A stretch of 64,000 bases of DNA, taken from Synaphobranchus kaupii (lineage: Eukaryota; Chordata; Actinopteri; Anguilliformes; Synaphobranchidae). Shown here one piece after another: positions 1 through 11,515 of this stretch. The notes under the pieces were generated by a model. The model was given only the letters and a program-made list of their open reading frames with translations, was not told the DNA's origin and made no database searches. Numbering within the stretch: position 1 is the first letter of the stretch; every line of letters begins with the position of its first letter. Location: assembly GCA_029718625.1 (NCBI GenBank), contig CM056391.1:1882374-1946373 (forward strand). Direction: 5' to 3'. A program made the position numbers and the translations under genes.

Positions 1-2859
1 AAACTATTTTATTATCTGCTTCATTGTCCAGACCTAGGCCTATTTTTGAATCATCTTGATTGGCTCCACTGCTAAATTAGTTATAAATGATTAGGTTTAT
101 GCACAATGTATGACATATTGTTTGTATATGCTTATATAATGCGTCTGGTTAATTGACACTATAATATTGCTTTTAAATTTTGTTATGCCTTGAGGTTACA
201 GGCATAAACCAGGGAACAGAGGAGGCTGTTAAATCAGAATAGATGAACGTAGTCGAGCATGTTGCACTGAAATATCCCCTTGAAGGTTGTATAAACAATG
301 GGTTCAAGAAGAGAGGTCTGAGCGAGAAATAGCATCCTGCCCTGTCTCCATAACTAGGTGAATTAGGTAAGATGAATTTGAAGAAGTAAAAGCAGTACCA
401 GTTGGTGAAATTTAAAGAGGCACATTGGAACAGTCTGACCCGATTTGAGTTTAAGCTTTTTTGCCCGTTGTTTAATCTTCTGAACTCCGCATGCGAGGAT
501 TAACTACAGCCAATGCCCTGTCAGTATCGGACATGTTATGCAAATAATGTGCAGCGGAAGTAGCTGTCGCTCATTTTTGCTATTTGTGATCGTTTGTTGT
601 GGATGATGCTCCTTAAGTCTATTCAGAAGCTTCCCCTTCATTCCCCTTTCCCTCTGAGTCATGCCCCAGGATGTTATTTTCTGTCCATTTTCTTCCTGTA
701 ACACGATCTCAGCAAAGAGAGAAGAACGACTATTGATCCCTGAGAATTCATCCCACACCACTCCCTCAAACATAAATATAAAGTGCTCCATTACAGTAAT
801 GGTGAACAGTTGCCAGTGGTGTATTCTTATAGTTCTATATTACCAGATTGCTGTTGAACGATTATGCAGCTTTTTAAACGTGAATCTAGCAGTGCTCCAT
901 TTCCCCGTGAAACATGTGGCATACTTGTAACTGGTAATATGGTGTAAATTTTAAACAGACTGTATCTTGCAGTCCTTTAAAGGATGCTGTTTTATCCGTT
1001 GTCTAGTCAAGGATTTTGGTTATGTTTGTGTTGACTTATGCTATATTCTACAATTACATTTTTGTAGTATTTATTTTCTAATTATTTTTGTAACAAGTCT
1101 CATTATAGTGAAAATCTGTTATATAGCTTACTGACTGGGACTTTAAAATCAGTGTGGTATATCTTAAATTGTCTTGATCGGGAATGGATTTTATTGGACT
1201 TACTTAATGAATGTAACTGTGAGGAATATTGAAAAAGAACGCTCTCAGAGCCAGGAGAGATCAACTAGCTAATGACAAACACAACTTCCAGAATTTCACT
1301 CTCAAATCGCTTGCCTGTATAATCGTGTAAAGGCAGTGCCAGTAAGCTTTGTTTGTTATTCATGGTACTGTTATCAATATCCATGTGATAGAATCAGACT
1401 TTTTGCTCAAGGAGCTCTAGTCACATAAGTACAGTTGCTAGACCAATGTAATGCCTCAGCATTTCTCCTTTCTGGTACACATTTCGTCATGTTTTATGTT
1501 GAGCACTGTGGCTCTTAAATGGGAATCGTAGCTCAACTCGTTTGCAAAATGTAACAAATGCTACCGTCGTAGTCATTCATTAAGATTTACTTTGAAGCTT
1601 ATGTTGTGTACACTAGCAATCTGAAAATCTGAAATATTGACAGGGTCAAGATATTTTAAAAGAAAAGTGAGTCCTCAGTCTTTACATCGTGCTCTTCATC
1701 CTATAAATCAAAGACAACGTGGTGGTGAATCTTTGAGGTATAAATGACAAAATTTGGTCTATAATTCCAAAACAGCCGCACAGCAGGCTGGAAAATAGTC
1801 GGATTGTCATTTAACTCTCATGTGCTATCACAGCATAATATGTTGTAGTAGACTCCAATTAAAACTGTGAAGGTCAACCCGATAAATTGTTTTTGTTATT
1901 GTAATGTATTCTGTTTAATCAAGGCTGTAATGACGTGTCACAGAGCTAAAACAGATGTTCATTAGCATCAGTCTCAGATTGATCTTCTTGGCGAGGTCTC
2001 CTGAGAAATGGCTTCAAACCTTTTGCAAAAGTGAGCTGACGCGCATAGGGGCCTACTGATATTGTGGAATCCAACCTGCACAATTTATTTTAGCTCTTTT
2101 CTGTTGGTTGAAACCCGGGGTGAAAATGTCTGGTTTATTCTGTTGGAGTTTTTATTGAGCCTTTCACTATCGGTGTTCACCATCGATGTTGTCTGCACGT
2201 TGAGTGTTGCTTTTACCTTTGTGCCACAAACTGAATAATATCTTTTGACATATTTGGGCATGTGAAAATTCATTTTTGGAATTAAAGTAAATTGCCTTTT
2301 AATTTGTTGGTTGGTGTTGTGACACTGGTAAAAATAAATACTGGCAGTGAATGAATGATGACTACTGTTAATGACTATATCATGAAAGGACTGTTGATGT
2401 AGGCTCTCACCATGGTTTGTAATGGCATGTGAAGGCTGCAGTTGAGGTCTAGTAATATGCTTTACCAGAGACATACGTCTTGATATAGCCTATGATGTTT
2501 CAGAGAGCTTGTATTTGAAACAAAACAAAAGAATCAGCAAACTTTCAGAGACTGGGGTTAACAAGCATATTCCATTTTATGGATGTTAAATTGTCGACTC
2601 AGGAGACTGGGGCACGCAAAAGCAATTTCTCATGTCAGTTTTATCTGTGATAGGGAGGTTCATGATATATGGATTTTATATAAAATGGTGAACATAGAGG
2701 ATGGTTCAGCCCTCTATCATGTAGTGATAACCTTACCCTTTCAGATACTGGTGTCTCACATTTTTGAGTGATGACTTGAGAGTGTCATGCAACCTTCTTT
2801 CCTTTTTAAGAGGTACTGAAATGGTGGCACCTTAGTTATCAATGGATATTTTTAGTTCA
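1..2859. other. AT-rich intronic stretch, no gene recognised
   Basis: The short open frames here have no recognisable domain, no paired splice signals I would trust and no repeat structure. By position it belongs to the large pard3 intron that extends to 49617; that assignment is inference from the exons further right. Confidence 0.6.
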
Positions 2860-3201
2860 GTTAAGTGGTCTGGTGTCTGAAAACGTCACTCTGCTGCCAG
2901 ATATGCTGTAGATATGGATGGATCACTTGAAAGGTTGTTTCTCCTGACTTAATTTTCCATAAAGTTCAATAGGAAAATGAGTCAGGAGAAACAACCCTTA
3001 AAGTGATTAAAGTGGTTTGAGGCTTGTTTGATACCTCAGACCCTTGATGATTTACAGCCATTTAGCCAACCATGGGGTCCATACTATTCCTGTGTAATTT
3101 AGAGCTTAATCTAGTCCCACCCCCCAATTTCCATAGAGATCCATTCAAATGCAGAGAGGTTATAGTATCGGTTGTAAGAGTACCTGAAAATTAGATATCA
3201 A
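2860..3201. repeat. Fold-back repeat, copy 1 (interrupted)
   Basis: Two inverted arms meet near 2965: the left arm carries TTGTTTCTCCTGACTTA and the right arm GTCAGGAGAAACAACCC. The same sequence, better preserved, occurs at 7400-7745. A flank reading TAGATATCAAG resumes after 4171 as AGAGTCTTTTGATATCC, showing that the 3202-4171 element inserted into this copy. No coding capacity. Family not recognised. Confidence 0.65.
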
Positions 3202-4171
3202 GGGCTCTATTTTCAAACCAGCGCAAGGTGACGGTATAGTCAAACGCAAGCTTGTTGACAGCATCAACGTCTTAAAACTGGCGCTATGGCGTTTCTCAGC
3301 AATACCGCTAGGATCAACAAATTCTCAACATAACATCCTTTCGCTTGCGCTGCAGTGGGATGGGTGGCGCTGTCTGGGGCGTGTTCTAAAATACTTTCGG
3401 CTCAGTGACAATTTGAACCAACGAAAACCCATTGCGTTATGATCCGCTGGAACCACCTCTTAGCGGCAACGCAATAGACTCTGGCAATTTGGCAACTTGT
3501 TAGTCATGTAGTTCTATGTAGTGTCTATAGGTGATGCCAACATTACACTTCCATTTAATGAACAAATAGCCTATAATTATTATTAATTAATTAATTTTAA
3601 TTTAAACTACTAGAATAAAACAGGACAGCTTACAAGAAACTTTCGATCATGTAGGCCACTAGCCTATAATATATAAATTACACATTGACACAGTTGAATC
3701 ATAAGCCTACCATTTGAATCATAATTATGCCTACATCACCTAATGTAGGCTAATTAATGCATTCGCCACCTCCTCCCGTGCCTTCCGAACTTCTGGGAGA
3801 CGAGGTGGTGTGGATTGTGATCCATAAATTACTACAGTCCTAGCCTGTACTTCTGTTGCAAGTATGTCTGATTCCTGTGCGGAAAATCTTGTCGTTGATG
3901 GTCCAGTGCGTTTGGGTTGCTCATTATGAAATTGCATGGAGCGATTGCGTTCCAACGCGATTGCGTTTTAAAGCATGACAACAATTTGATTGGCTACCAT
4001 AGAGACACACCTTGGACGTTTAAACCCAGCCTTTTAGCAATACCGCCATAAGGTGCGCCAAGATTGCCGTCATGAAATTACCAAATTTCTCGCCGACACG
4101 CCCTCAGAGCGATACCGCCAAGCGATTACTCTTGCGTTCACCATTGCGTTTGGTTTATTAAAATAGAGCCC
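3202..4171 (-). mobile_element. PIF/Harbinger-like DNA transposon, internally deleted, nested in a fold-back repeat
   Basis: The ends are inverted: GGGCTCTATTTT at the left and AAAATAGAGCCC at the right. Each is flanked by the trinucleotide CAA (3199-3201 and 4172-4174), a 3-bp target duplication. Related sequence at 7400-7460 shows the uninterrupted site. Inside are many copies of an ATTGCGTT-like motif and a minus-strand remnant of a Myb/SANT-like protein (3740-3955). Harbinger elements typically have 3-bp duplications and encode a DDE nuclease plus a Myb-like protein; the nuclease is absent here. The family call is inference from these two traits. Confidence 0.6.
3740..3955 (-). pseudogene. 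Remnant of a Harbinger Myb/SANT-like protein
   Basis: The 71-residue frame contains RFSAQESDILATEV followed by VVIYGS and EVRKAREEVANAL. This pattern (aromatic start, acidic first helix, V.Y.G turn, W/A-rich last helix) resembles the Myb/SANT-like domain of the second protein of PIF/Harbinger elements, which helps bring the transposase to DNA and the nucleus. The usual tryptophans are missing and the protein stops right after the domain, so it is probably dead. It lies inside the inverted-repeat element 3202-4171. Confidence 0.45.
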
Positions 4172-4264
4172 CAAGAGTCTTTTGATATCCTTTTATACCC
4201 AGTCATGATAGCATCACCTGTTTAGCTGTGGAATGTTCCAAGCAGGTGTTTTTTGAACTTCCCA

Positions 4265-4452
4265 GTCTTTTTTTTTTTGCCACTGTCCCAACTTTTTTGG
4301 AACCTATATTTACTAAAACAAAGGTAAAACATTAAATATATTTTCGTTGTACTGTTTTCAATTAAATATATGTAAAAGAGAATTTACAAATCACTGCTTT
4401 CTGCTTTTATGTGCATTTTACATACTGTCCCAACTTTTTTGGAATTGAGGTT
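4265..4452. mobile_element. Terminal remnant of a Tc1-like transposon
   Basis: The motif CTGTCCCAACTTTTTTGGA occurs twice in direct orientation, near 4282 and near 4426, about 145 bp apart. This is the inner/outer direct-repeat arrangement within one terminal inverted repeat of fish Tc1-like elements. No transposase and no opposite end are visible nearby. Confidence 0.6.
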
Positions 4453-4456
4453 TGTA

Positions 4457-6773
4457 CACAAGATGTGTCGAAGGATGCCCAGCTTTGTAGCCTAGTATTG
4501 AACGTACCCTGATAACAACTTTTTTCAAATTGGCAAAGTGTTGTGATTAGAGGTAATATCACATTATGCTTTTAAACCCTGACCAAGATCAGAAATTACC
4601 GCAAATATGTCATGTTGGGATTTCAGTTTAGAAAAACCTCTTCATGGCGTTCAGTTTGGTGCTCTGACTGCCTGTGAGGTTCTTAATTTGTTTGTTCCAT
4701 ATCTATTCATCCCATGTCTATGAATGAATTGCTTAGTCCCAGCTCCTGCCACTGTTCAGAGTTATGAACATGGGAAAAGACTGCATGGCTTTTTATGTGA
4801 TATGAAAAGCATTATCAGCATCACTGGTATTCAGACACTTATTAACACAGAAATTGCTTCCTCTGTCTTTCATCTGTTTCACTGAGTATTCCATTCCCAC
4901 TGCTATATAATTATCAGCGTCTATTTTAAGTCAGAACATCCGTTTTTAAATTAATTTAGTTGTTGTGCATGAATTCCTTTTATCTCAATCGGTTGATCAT
5001 GGCTATGAATTCACTCTTAATCCAGGTTTCACTAATTATTTGGGGGAATATTGCCCTGCAATGTCACCGGATGATAAGAAATTCTGAAGTTTGCAGATGT
5101 TTTGAAGTTGTGGCAATCATCTCAGTCTGCAAAGCAATCACGCTCACTGACCTTTATAGACTTCTATAAAATCAGAATCTCTCTTTTTCTGAAAAGAGGA
5201 TGCGGATTTGTCTTCCCTTTCAATTTCCTCAGGTTTGAATTACATGCCTTCATGTGTCCGGAAGAGGTGGAGGAGGGGGTGCAGTCTTATCTTAATCTGG
5301 TGCCCTAAATTGGTATCCAAAATTGATGACTGTATGTTATGTTATGTCCACTCTCCAGAAACATGCCAGTGTAACATGTTGTGGTCTTGTCATGACATTT
5401 AGATATAGTTCTGCTGATTTCCTTGGACATATTGGGCATGCATTTTAAAAATATGAATTAAATTTTCTTGGGAATCATTGTAGTTCACAGATAAATCTTA
5501 GGTCAACATTAGTATTACAAGAGACAGAAGACTATTTGCCATTAGACTATGGGAGCATCTATTCTTCAGCACATTGTGCAATATGTGTGATGGAGTTCAA
5601 CATATTCAGTGAGAGATGAGGATGAGCTTGTTGTAAAGACAGGGGACTATAAAGGTGAGTATTACCTCTGTGCTATTGGTGGAGAATGTGAGATTCTGAT
5701 AGAGAGGAAATGGCTGGGATTATTTTGGCCTCAAAAAGAAACAATTCAAAGCTTGGATTCATTTGGATTACCTTCACAGCCTGTCTTTCCACACAGGGGT
5801 TCATGGGTAATTCATGTCGGGGAGCTCTCCCCTGAGTTCTAAACAGGCGCAGACATAGAGGTCCCTGGTGGCTAACATCTAACCATGCTGAGATTCTCAA
5901 AGGGCACCTCCTTTTATCATGGGCCGTTCAGATCATCCCAGACTTTCATGACCTGCTTTTTATTAAATTGTCCCATATCTGCTTTGAGCACGCAAACAGC
6001 ACTAGTGGGGATTTAGTCAAAATGTTGGAAATGGTTTTATTCAGCGGTCTTGTGTGCAAGACTGTTTTCTTATCCCCTTCGCGCAGACACCCCCTAGTGG
6101 CCATGGTGCCGGCGCCATGAGATTGAGACATTCATTGCTCCTGCAACCACACTATGAGTGGAAACAACAAATTCCGTGTTCTATCTTTATTAGTACGCAA
6201 TTTGTGACAACTCTGCCAAATACTGAGTTTCTAAGTGCCACTATTGTGCTATATAGCTAGTCTATTTAACAAGCAACCCCCAACCCAGTCTCACCTGCAA
6301 CTGTACCTACCTATGCGTGACACAGTGGACAATAGCGTCTATCTGTGACTTGATAAAAATATTTTCTCACCACCAAAAATTCGTATTCCGTCATAGCAAC
6401 AAGATAAACCCGAAATTAGCCCGAGCATATGCCAAAACAGCCGTGAAAAGCCCTGCTCACTCAGATATTGTAAAATAAACAAGTGAAATTCTAATATCGA
6501 TATCTGCTACTAAAAATTTAATAAATATACAATCCTACCATTGGTTTTACACATAGAGATGTCCCTTACAATACTCGGTGGTCATTTATTGTCTTGGACA
6601 ATCCGTTTGAGAAATGCACACCCCTTTATAACACGAGTAGGCTACACTTCCTGTAACCTCATGCGCAATTGTAATTATCGTACATAATATAGACAATGGT
6701 GTAGTATCTCCCTGGGCTATACTTGTCACATGGAATATACTCATTCCAATTTACTGTGCGCTAATGCTAGATC
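4457..6773. other. Intronic stretch, no feature supported
   Basis: Several 60-77 codon frames overlap here on both strands. None shows a domain or a convincing splice-site pair. No repeat structure stands out. Confidence 0.5.
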
Positions 6774-6872
6774 AGTGGTTCTCAAACTGTGGTCTGCAGG
6801 ATTCCAAGTCGTCTGCCAGTTGATATGCTGTTTGAAAAAAAAAAAAAAGAAAAGAAAAAAACTAGGCCTAGG
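6774..6872. mobile_element. Possible hAT-type terminal fragment
   Basis: CAGTGGTTCTCAAACTGTGG at 6774 resembles the common hAT/Charlie terminal repeat start. It is followed after about 60 nt by an A-rich tract. No matching inverted end was found downstream, so the extent is arbitrary. Confidence 0.3.
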
Positions 6873-7117
6873 ATATAGATTTTACTTAGTAATAAATCAA
6901 CTTGTATATGAACTTAAACATTATTATTTTAATTGAAGCAGGCAACTTTAAGTCGTTTATGTTAACAAATATAAAGTTTATGAAAGTGTTTCCGTTGTCT
7001 GACTTCAACAATGGAGCCGACCATTTTGTGATAGTGTAGCTACGTAGGTTAGCTTGCACAGGCCTACGCCATTGTTATGTCCAACTTCCTGCATTTCCAT
7101 TGGAACTTAACACTATA

Positions 7118-7399
7118 CAGTGCCCTCCACTATTATTGCCACCCCTGGTAAAGATGAGTAAAAAGGGTTATAAAAAAATTTACCGATTAGTGAATTAGCT
7201 TAATCTCACACTGAAAAAATTAGAAAAATCCAACCTTTAATTGAAGTTAATCCCTCATCAAGAAATAATCTTTTTTTTTTTTAAACCGTGTGCCACAATT
7301 ATTGGCACCCCTGCATTTATATATAGAATAAAGTAATCATTTTTTTATATTTGGTTGCATATCCTTTGCATGCCATGACTCCCTGATGTCTGTGACCCA
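7118..7399. mobile_element. Truncated Tc1-like end
   Basis: TA at 7116-7117 is followed by CAGTGCCCTCCACTATTATT, a fish Tc1-like terminal repeat. An inner copy ending ACAATTATTGGCACCCC lies near 7295. Similarity stops where the fold-back repeat begins near 7400. No transposase remains. Confidence 0.6.
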
Positions 7400-7745
7400 A
7401 CAATATGAAAAGACTCTTGATATCTTATTTTCTGGTACTCTTACAAGCGATACTATAACGTCTGCTTGCACTCACTGACGTATCAAACAAGCCTTAAACC
7501 ATCACTCTGCTGCCAGAAATACAGTAGATATGGATGGATAACTTGAAGGGTTTCTTCTCCTGACTTATTTTTCCATAGAGTTCAATAGGAATTTGTCAGG
7601 AGAAACAACCCTTAAAGTGATCCATCCATATCTCCTGCATATCTGGCAGCATAGTGATGGTTTGAGGCTCGTTTAGACCCTTGATGACTTACAGCCATTT
7701 TACCAACCATGTATTCCATACTGTTCCAGCATAATTTACAGCTTT
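7400..7745. repeat. Fold-back repeat, copy 2
   Basis: Inverted arms of roughly 85 bp (about 7485-7575 and 7595-7675) surround a short centre. The outer part carries the ATCACTCTGCTGCCAG and CTGGCAGCATAGTGATGG pair. The same unit is at 2860-3201. It is non-coding and probably a MITE, but the ends and target duplication are not clear. Confidence 0.65.
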
Positions 7746-9539
7746 TTTATGCTGGGGAAGTAGACTTGCTTGACGATTTTCTTTTATGTCGCTCCCTGCC
7801 TTCAAACACAACAGGAGAAGCTATATTTGACTTACTCAACAATTTCATTGTGTGGAATAACCTCGATTGGACACGATGTGTTGGTGTTTGCACAGTGCAA
7901 CAGACTTCAATGACTGGAAAACAGAGGGGGCTATCAGCGCATGTAGCCTACTTGCAGTTGCACCATTTGTGAAAACAACACTCTGTCTCTGTCAGACTCC
8001 CACAGTCTTCTCCTGCCATTCCCTAAAGGACACCCACAGACACAAGTGCAAACAAGTGCAACCGGTCCCACACCCTGCCGCGGGAAGCTAGCCTAAGCAA
8101 CTGCCGTCAGCAGTTCACCCGACTGGACCCAGGCTAAAGGCGCCAAAATGGATTCCGACAGGGAAAGAGGCGCTTCCCCGCCCGTCAGAAGAGAGGTCCT
8201 GACTGCACTTTGCCACCTGTGGATCGTCCAGTTTCCTGTCACAGGAGACAGAGCCCCCCGCACGCCGTGCAGAATTGGTAGAGACACTGTGGAGTAGGTT
8301 GCATTTCACTCACGCAATTGCAACATTAATGGGAAAAAGCACTGCATGTCACCCAAAGTCCAGGGAACCTCTTGTCCCTTGCCAGTCTAGATACCCTGAC
8401 ACTGGAGAAGGAAGAGACTGAACCAGGGTGTCATAACAACAGGGACACAAAAGAGTGTCTAATAGAGATATGTCTCCGCACCACACTGGATCATCGTGGG
8501 ACATACGTCAGTGTGTCCATATATCTGCTGGCCAGCAGATCATAAAGGGACTATTAAACTGGGCATGGACTAAATGTTTTAAAAATGGTTGGTGAACCAT
8601 TTGGACAGTTGTTTTTGTTGTTAGCAGGTAACTGCATCTTCAGTGTTCAAATGTGTAATGTGATTCCTATTTGGTGATGTAAGAATAGGTTTTTAGCGGG
8701 TGCATGCACCTATTCTTACAAGAGAGGGATGTAGGATATATCTAATATTTAGATATATATAGGTAAAGTGCCCCCCCCCCCCCCGCCCCCTCTCTGTCTC
8801 TGTCGCTCTCTGTCTCTCTCTCGCTCACTCACCCCCACAGACATCAAAGATAGGCCAGTCTTTGTCATAAATGGCCCCTCTCCCCCCCACACCTTAATCC
8901 AATCAGGGCATGGATCCCCTCCCTGTCAAGGTATTTTATGAGTGTACCACAGAAAAAGAAGTTAGTCTGTTTTGGAGTTTGTTTTGGAGAAGTCATCCTT
9001 TTTGGTTCCTTGTGCGTTTCCTTTTGTTCCTGTTCAGCTGGAGGGTAAATAATATTGCCAATTTTGGCTTATCTCTCTCTTTACTGGTATCTTCTAATTA
9101 ATGTCTAGTTTAATGTCTTCCCTGTTGTAAATTATAAGTAGTCAGCCTACATTCCTGAGTGAATGTATGATTTCCATTTCCATTATTCTAATTGACTGTT
9201 TTTCATTTAATAAAATGATTTAATCTCAAGACCTGATTTAGACTTTGTTTTGGCTTGTTGGTTGATCCACAAGGTTACTGTTCGACTTACCTATTAACGA
9301 ATTTGGCGATTTAATTGATGATTGTAATTTTTAAGAATAATTATTAAATTAAATCACATAAAACTTATTTTGAATGTAGGTTAAGTGAGGGGTTCTAGCA
9401 TGCAATATCGCTTGTGTTCAGTATTCAGAGTGCCGAACGTTTTAACAAGGGCATTGACTGTTGGAACCGCTGGATTCAGAAAATACACATTTTACCTAAT
9501 CCTCACTTACCCGACAATATCTATCTTCCTATACTGATT
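7746..9539. other. Intronic stretch with a short low-complexity block
   Basis: No gene recognised. A poly-C run (about 8770-8790) followed by CT/CTGT-rich sequence to about 8830 is the only structured part. The open frames near 7709-8309 overlap on both strands and have no domain. Confidence 0.5.
8770..8830. repeat. Poly-C and CT-rich low-complexity tract
   Basis: A near-uninterrupted C run is followed by CTCTCTGTCTCTGT-type sequence. Simple repeat. Confidence 0.9.
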
Positions 9540-9620
9540 TTTAGCTGCGACCAGCAGCTAGTATAAGTCACTCTGTGGTCGGTCTGTCAGTCGGTCGGTC
9601 TGTCTGTTTGAATTTTGTCT
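9540..9620. repeat. Diverged repeat segment, paired with 10535-10615
   Basis: GACCAGCAGCTAGTA followed by AAGTCACTCTGT and a GGTCAGTCTGT-like stretch occurs both here and at about 10540-10595 in the same orientation. It is followed here by GTCGGTCTGT repeats. Family not recognised. Confidence 0.5.
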
Positions 9621-9658
9621 ACGAATTTTTCCTGCTGCTTTGTAGTAGCCTATGCTTG

Positions 9659-9724
9659 ATCCGGGTTACCCAGAGTGACGTGTGCAGCGTGTGATCCGGG
9701 TTACCCAGAGTGACGTGTGCAGCA
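9659..9724. repeat. 33-bp tandem duplication
   Basis: GATCCGGGTTACCCAGAGTG plus its continuation to GTGTGCAGC is present twice back to back. Confidence 0.85.
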
Positions 9725-9767
9725 CATCAGTGTTTTTGAGCTAGCGTAGTGACTTCCTGGTTGTGAT

Positions 9768-9812
9768 ATATATGATATGATATATATATATATATATCTC
9801 ACATATATAAAA
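9768..9812. repeat. AT dinucleotide-rich tract
   Basis: TATATATATATATATAT-type simple repeat with ATGATATG interruptions. Confidence 0.85.
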
Positions 9813-10064
9813 GTAGCGCTTGTGAACAGCTGGTGTCATCATTGATTCAGAGTCAGCATCATGTCTGGGGAAAGACTGCGCACTGATTTGCTAGAAAAAA
9901 ACGAACTAACCTAGCAGTGACGTACGTTGTATTCTAAAACTCGTCACCTGCCTGCAACGGCCAGCACCGACATGGGACGTTCTGAGACGGATGTAACATT
10001 CTAAAATGGTTTCGTTGTGTCTCGAATCTTTGGCCTGCACTGGCCTAACATTAGCTATCTTTAA

Positions 10065-10318
10065 GGGCCGAAAAATACCTCACAAACATATGTGAATGTG
10101 GAAGCTTCGAGCTACAAAGTTTTTCTTTTGCCATGACATTTGTGAAAGACAAACCAGAGCGTTGCAGCGAGGAACGCTATAGCAGGTAACAACAGTAAAC
10201 TTTCTTGTTCGATCTGTGCTTTCCTCTGGATTGTCTTTCACAAATGTCATGGCAAAAGAAAAGCTTTGTAGCTCGAAGCGTCCACGTTCGCGTATTTGCG
10301 TGAGGTATGCTTTGGCCC
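10065..10318. mobile_element. Palindromic MITE with TAA target duplication
   Basis: The left end begins GGGCCGAAAAATACCTCA and the right end finishes TGAGGTATGCTTTGGCCC. TAA flanks both sides (10062-10064 and 10319-10321). The inverted arms extend for roughly 110 bp each, including TTTGCCATGACATTTGTGAA and its reverse complement, around a short unpaired centre. A 3-bp TWA-type duplication and GGGCC ends fit a PIF/Harbinger-derived MITE; the superfamily is inference. Confidence 0.75.
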
Positions 10319-10719
10319 TAAGTGTTAGCAAGCGTTTCCATTCGCCCATGTAACGTTAGCTAGCTAGCTGCTAACGTTACTGGGTGATGGGGCAAACATT
10401 AAGGTTGGACATTGTTAAACCGGTTATGTTTATGTTTACTTTAGGTACTTAGCCTACATTTTACATCAGATACTTTTGTACTTTTACTGAACTGGTGTTT
10501 GAATGGGGGACTTTCTACTTTTACTGGAGTCCTTTTCAGCTCTGACCAGCAGCTAGTAGAAGTCACTCTGTCAGTAATTAGGTCAGTCTGTCCGATATTT
10601 CTGCAATAGACTATACCCGCACATACCGATACTTTGCCATATGGTTGCAGCTTATCGCGTGCTAACGTGCTTGTTATATTGTATGATGTACAGCAGTGCA
10701 TAATTTGGAGACACTAAGG

Positions 10720-11515
10720 GCCAGATTTAGAGATAGCCGGTAGGGCCGGGTTCGAGCTGACAATTTATGCTAATTGTCGGGTCGGGTAGGGCTCGGGCTG
10801 CGCAAAAAAAGAAAAAAAAGAAAAGAAAAGAATCTCTGTGTGTGTGTGTATTTACAGTAGGCTAATCTGCATTTTTACATGTGCTGATTGCTAATTTTGG
10901 AGTCAATCAATTGTCAAGACTTTCTCTACTTGTTAAAATGTAGCTATTTATTTTATTCATCCAACATTTCCAGTTTGCTGTAACTATACGGCGAATGTAG
11001 ACATTCGAGTTGAAGTTCAAGTATCGTCTGCTGTGTGATAAATGATAATGGGGCAATAATAATGAAGCAAGAACATGCGAACTACACAACAATAAAAAAG
11101 TTGAATCCCGTTCTAACGAAAAAACACTACTAAATTCTATTACCGCATGGCAAACATTAAAACATTAGTACAAATCTAATTGCTTGGCAAAATTGGTTTA
11201 CTCTGCTGCTCTCAATTACTAATTCTGTTAAAAACAGTAGGCTATAAACACAGCTAGTTTGTGGCGTTCCTGCTTGCTCGCTCCTTCTCTCCCTCTCTCT
11301 CTCTCGCTCTCTCTCTCCCCGTTGTGCCATGTGATTTGAGCCGCCGCCTACGTAAATTGCGCAGCCTTTTCTGGCAATCACCGACTTGTGTTTTTTTTGT
11401 TTTTTTCGGGTTTGGTCGGTCTCAGGCTCAGTATTGTATGTGATGATCTTGGGCGAGCCGGGCTCGGGCTTCAACTCACTCGGGTCGGTTCGGTTCGGGT
11501 TTGAATTTTCAGGCC
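10720..11515. repeat. GC-skewed repeat-like block with CT-rich centre
   Basis: The left edge (about 10740-10800) is rich in GGGTCGGG and GGGCTCGGGC motifs. The right edge (about 11450-11510) carries GAGCCGGGCTCGGGC and GGTTCGGGTTTGAATTTTC. Such edges are typical of some fish hAT-like non-autonomous elements, but the arms do not pair cleanly. An A-rich tract at 10805-10830 and a CT tract at 11275-11318 lie inside. No coding. Confidence 0.35.

Noticed and set aside
2085..2474. 129-codon minus frame
   Set aside because: Composition of random AT-rich DNA, no domain, no splice context.
5609..5900. 77- and 75-codon frames on opposite strands
   Set aside because: Mutual antisense shadows with no domain.
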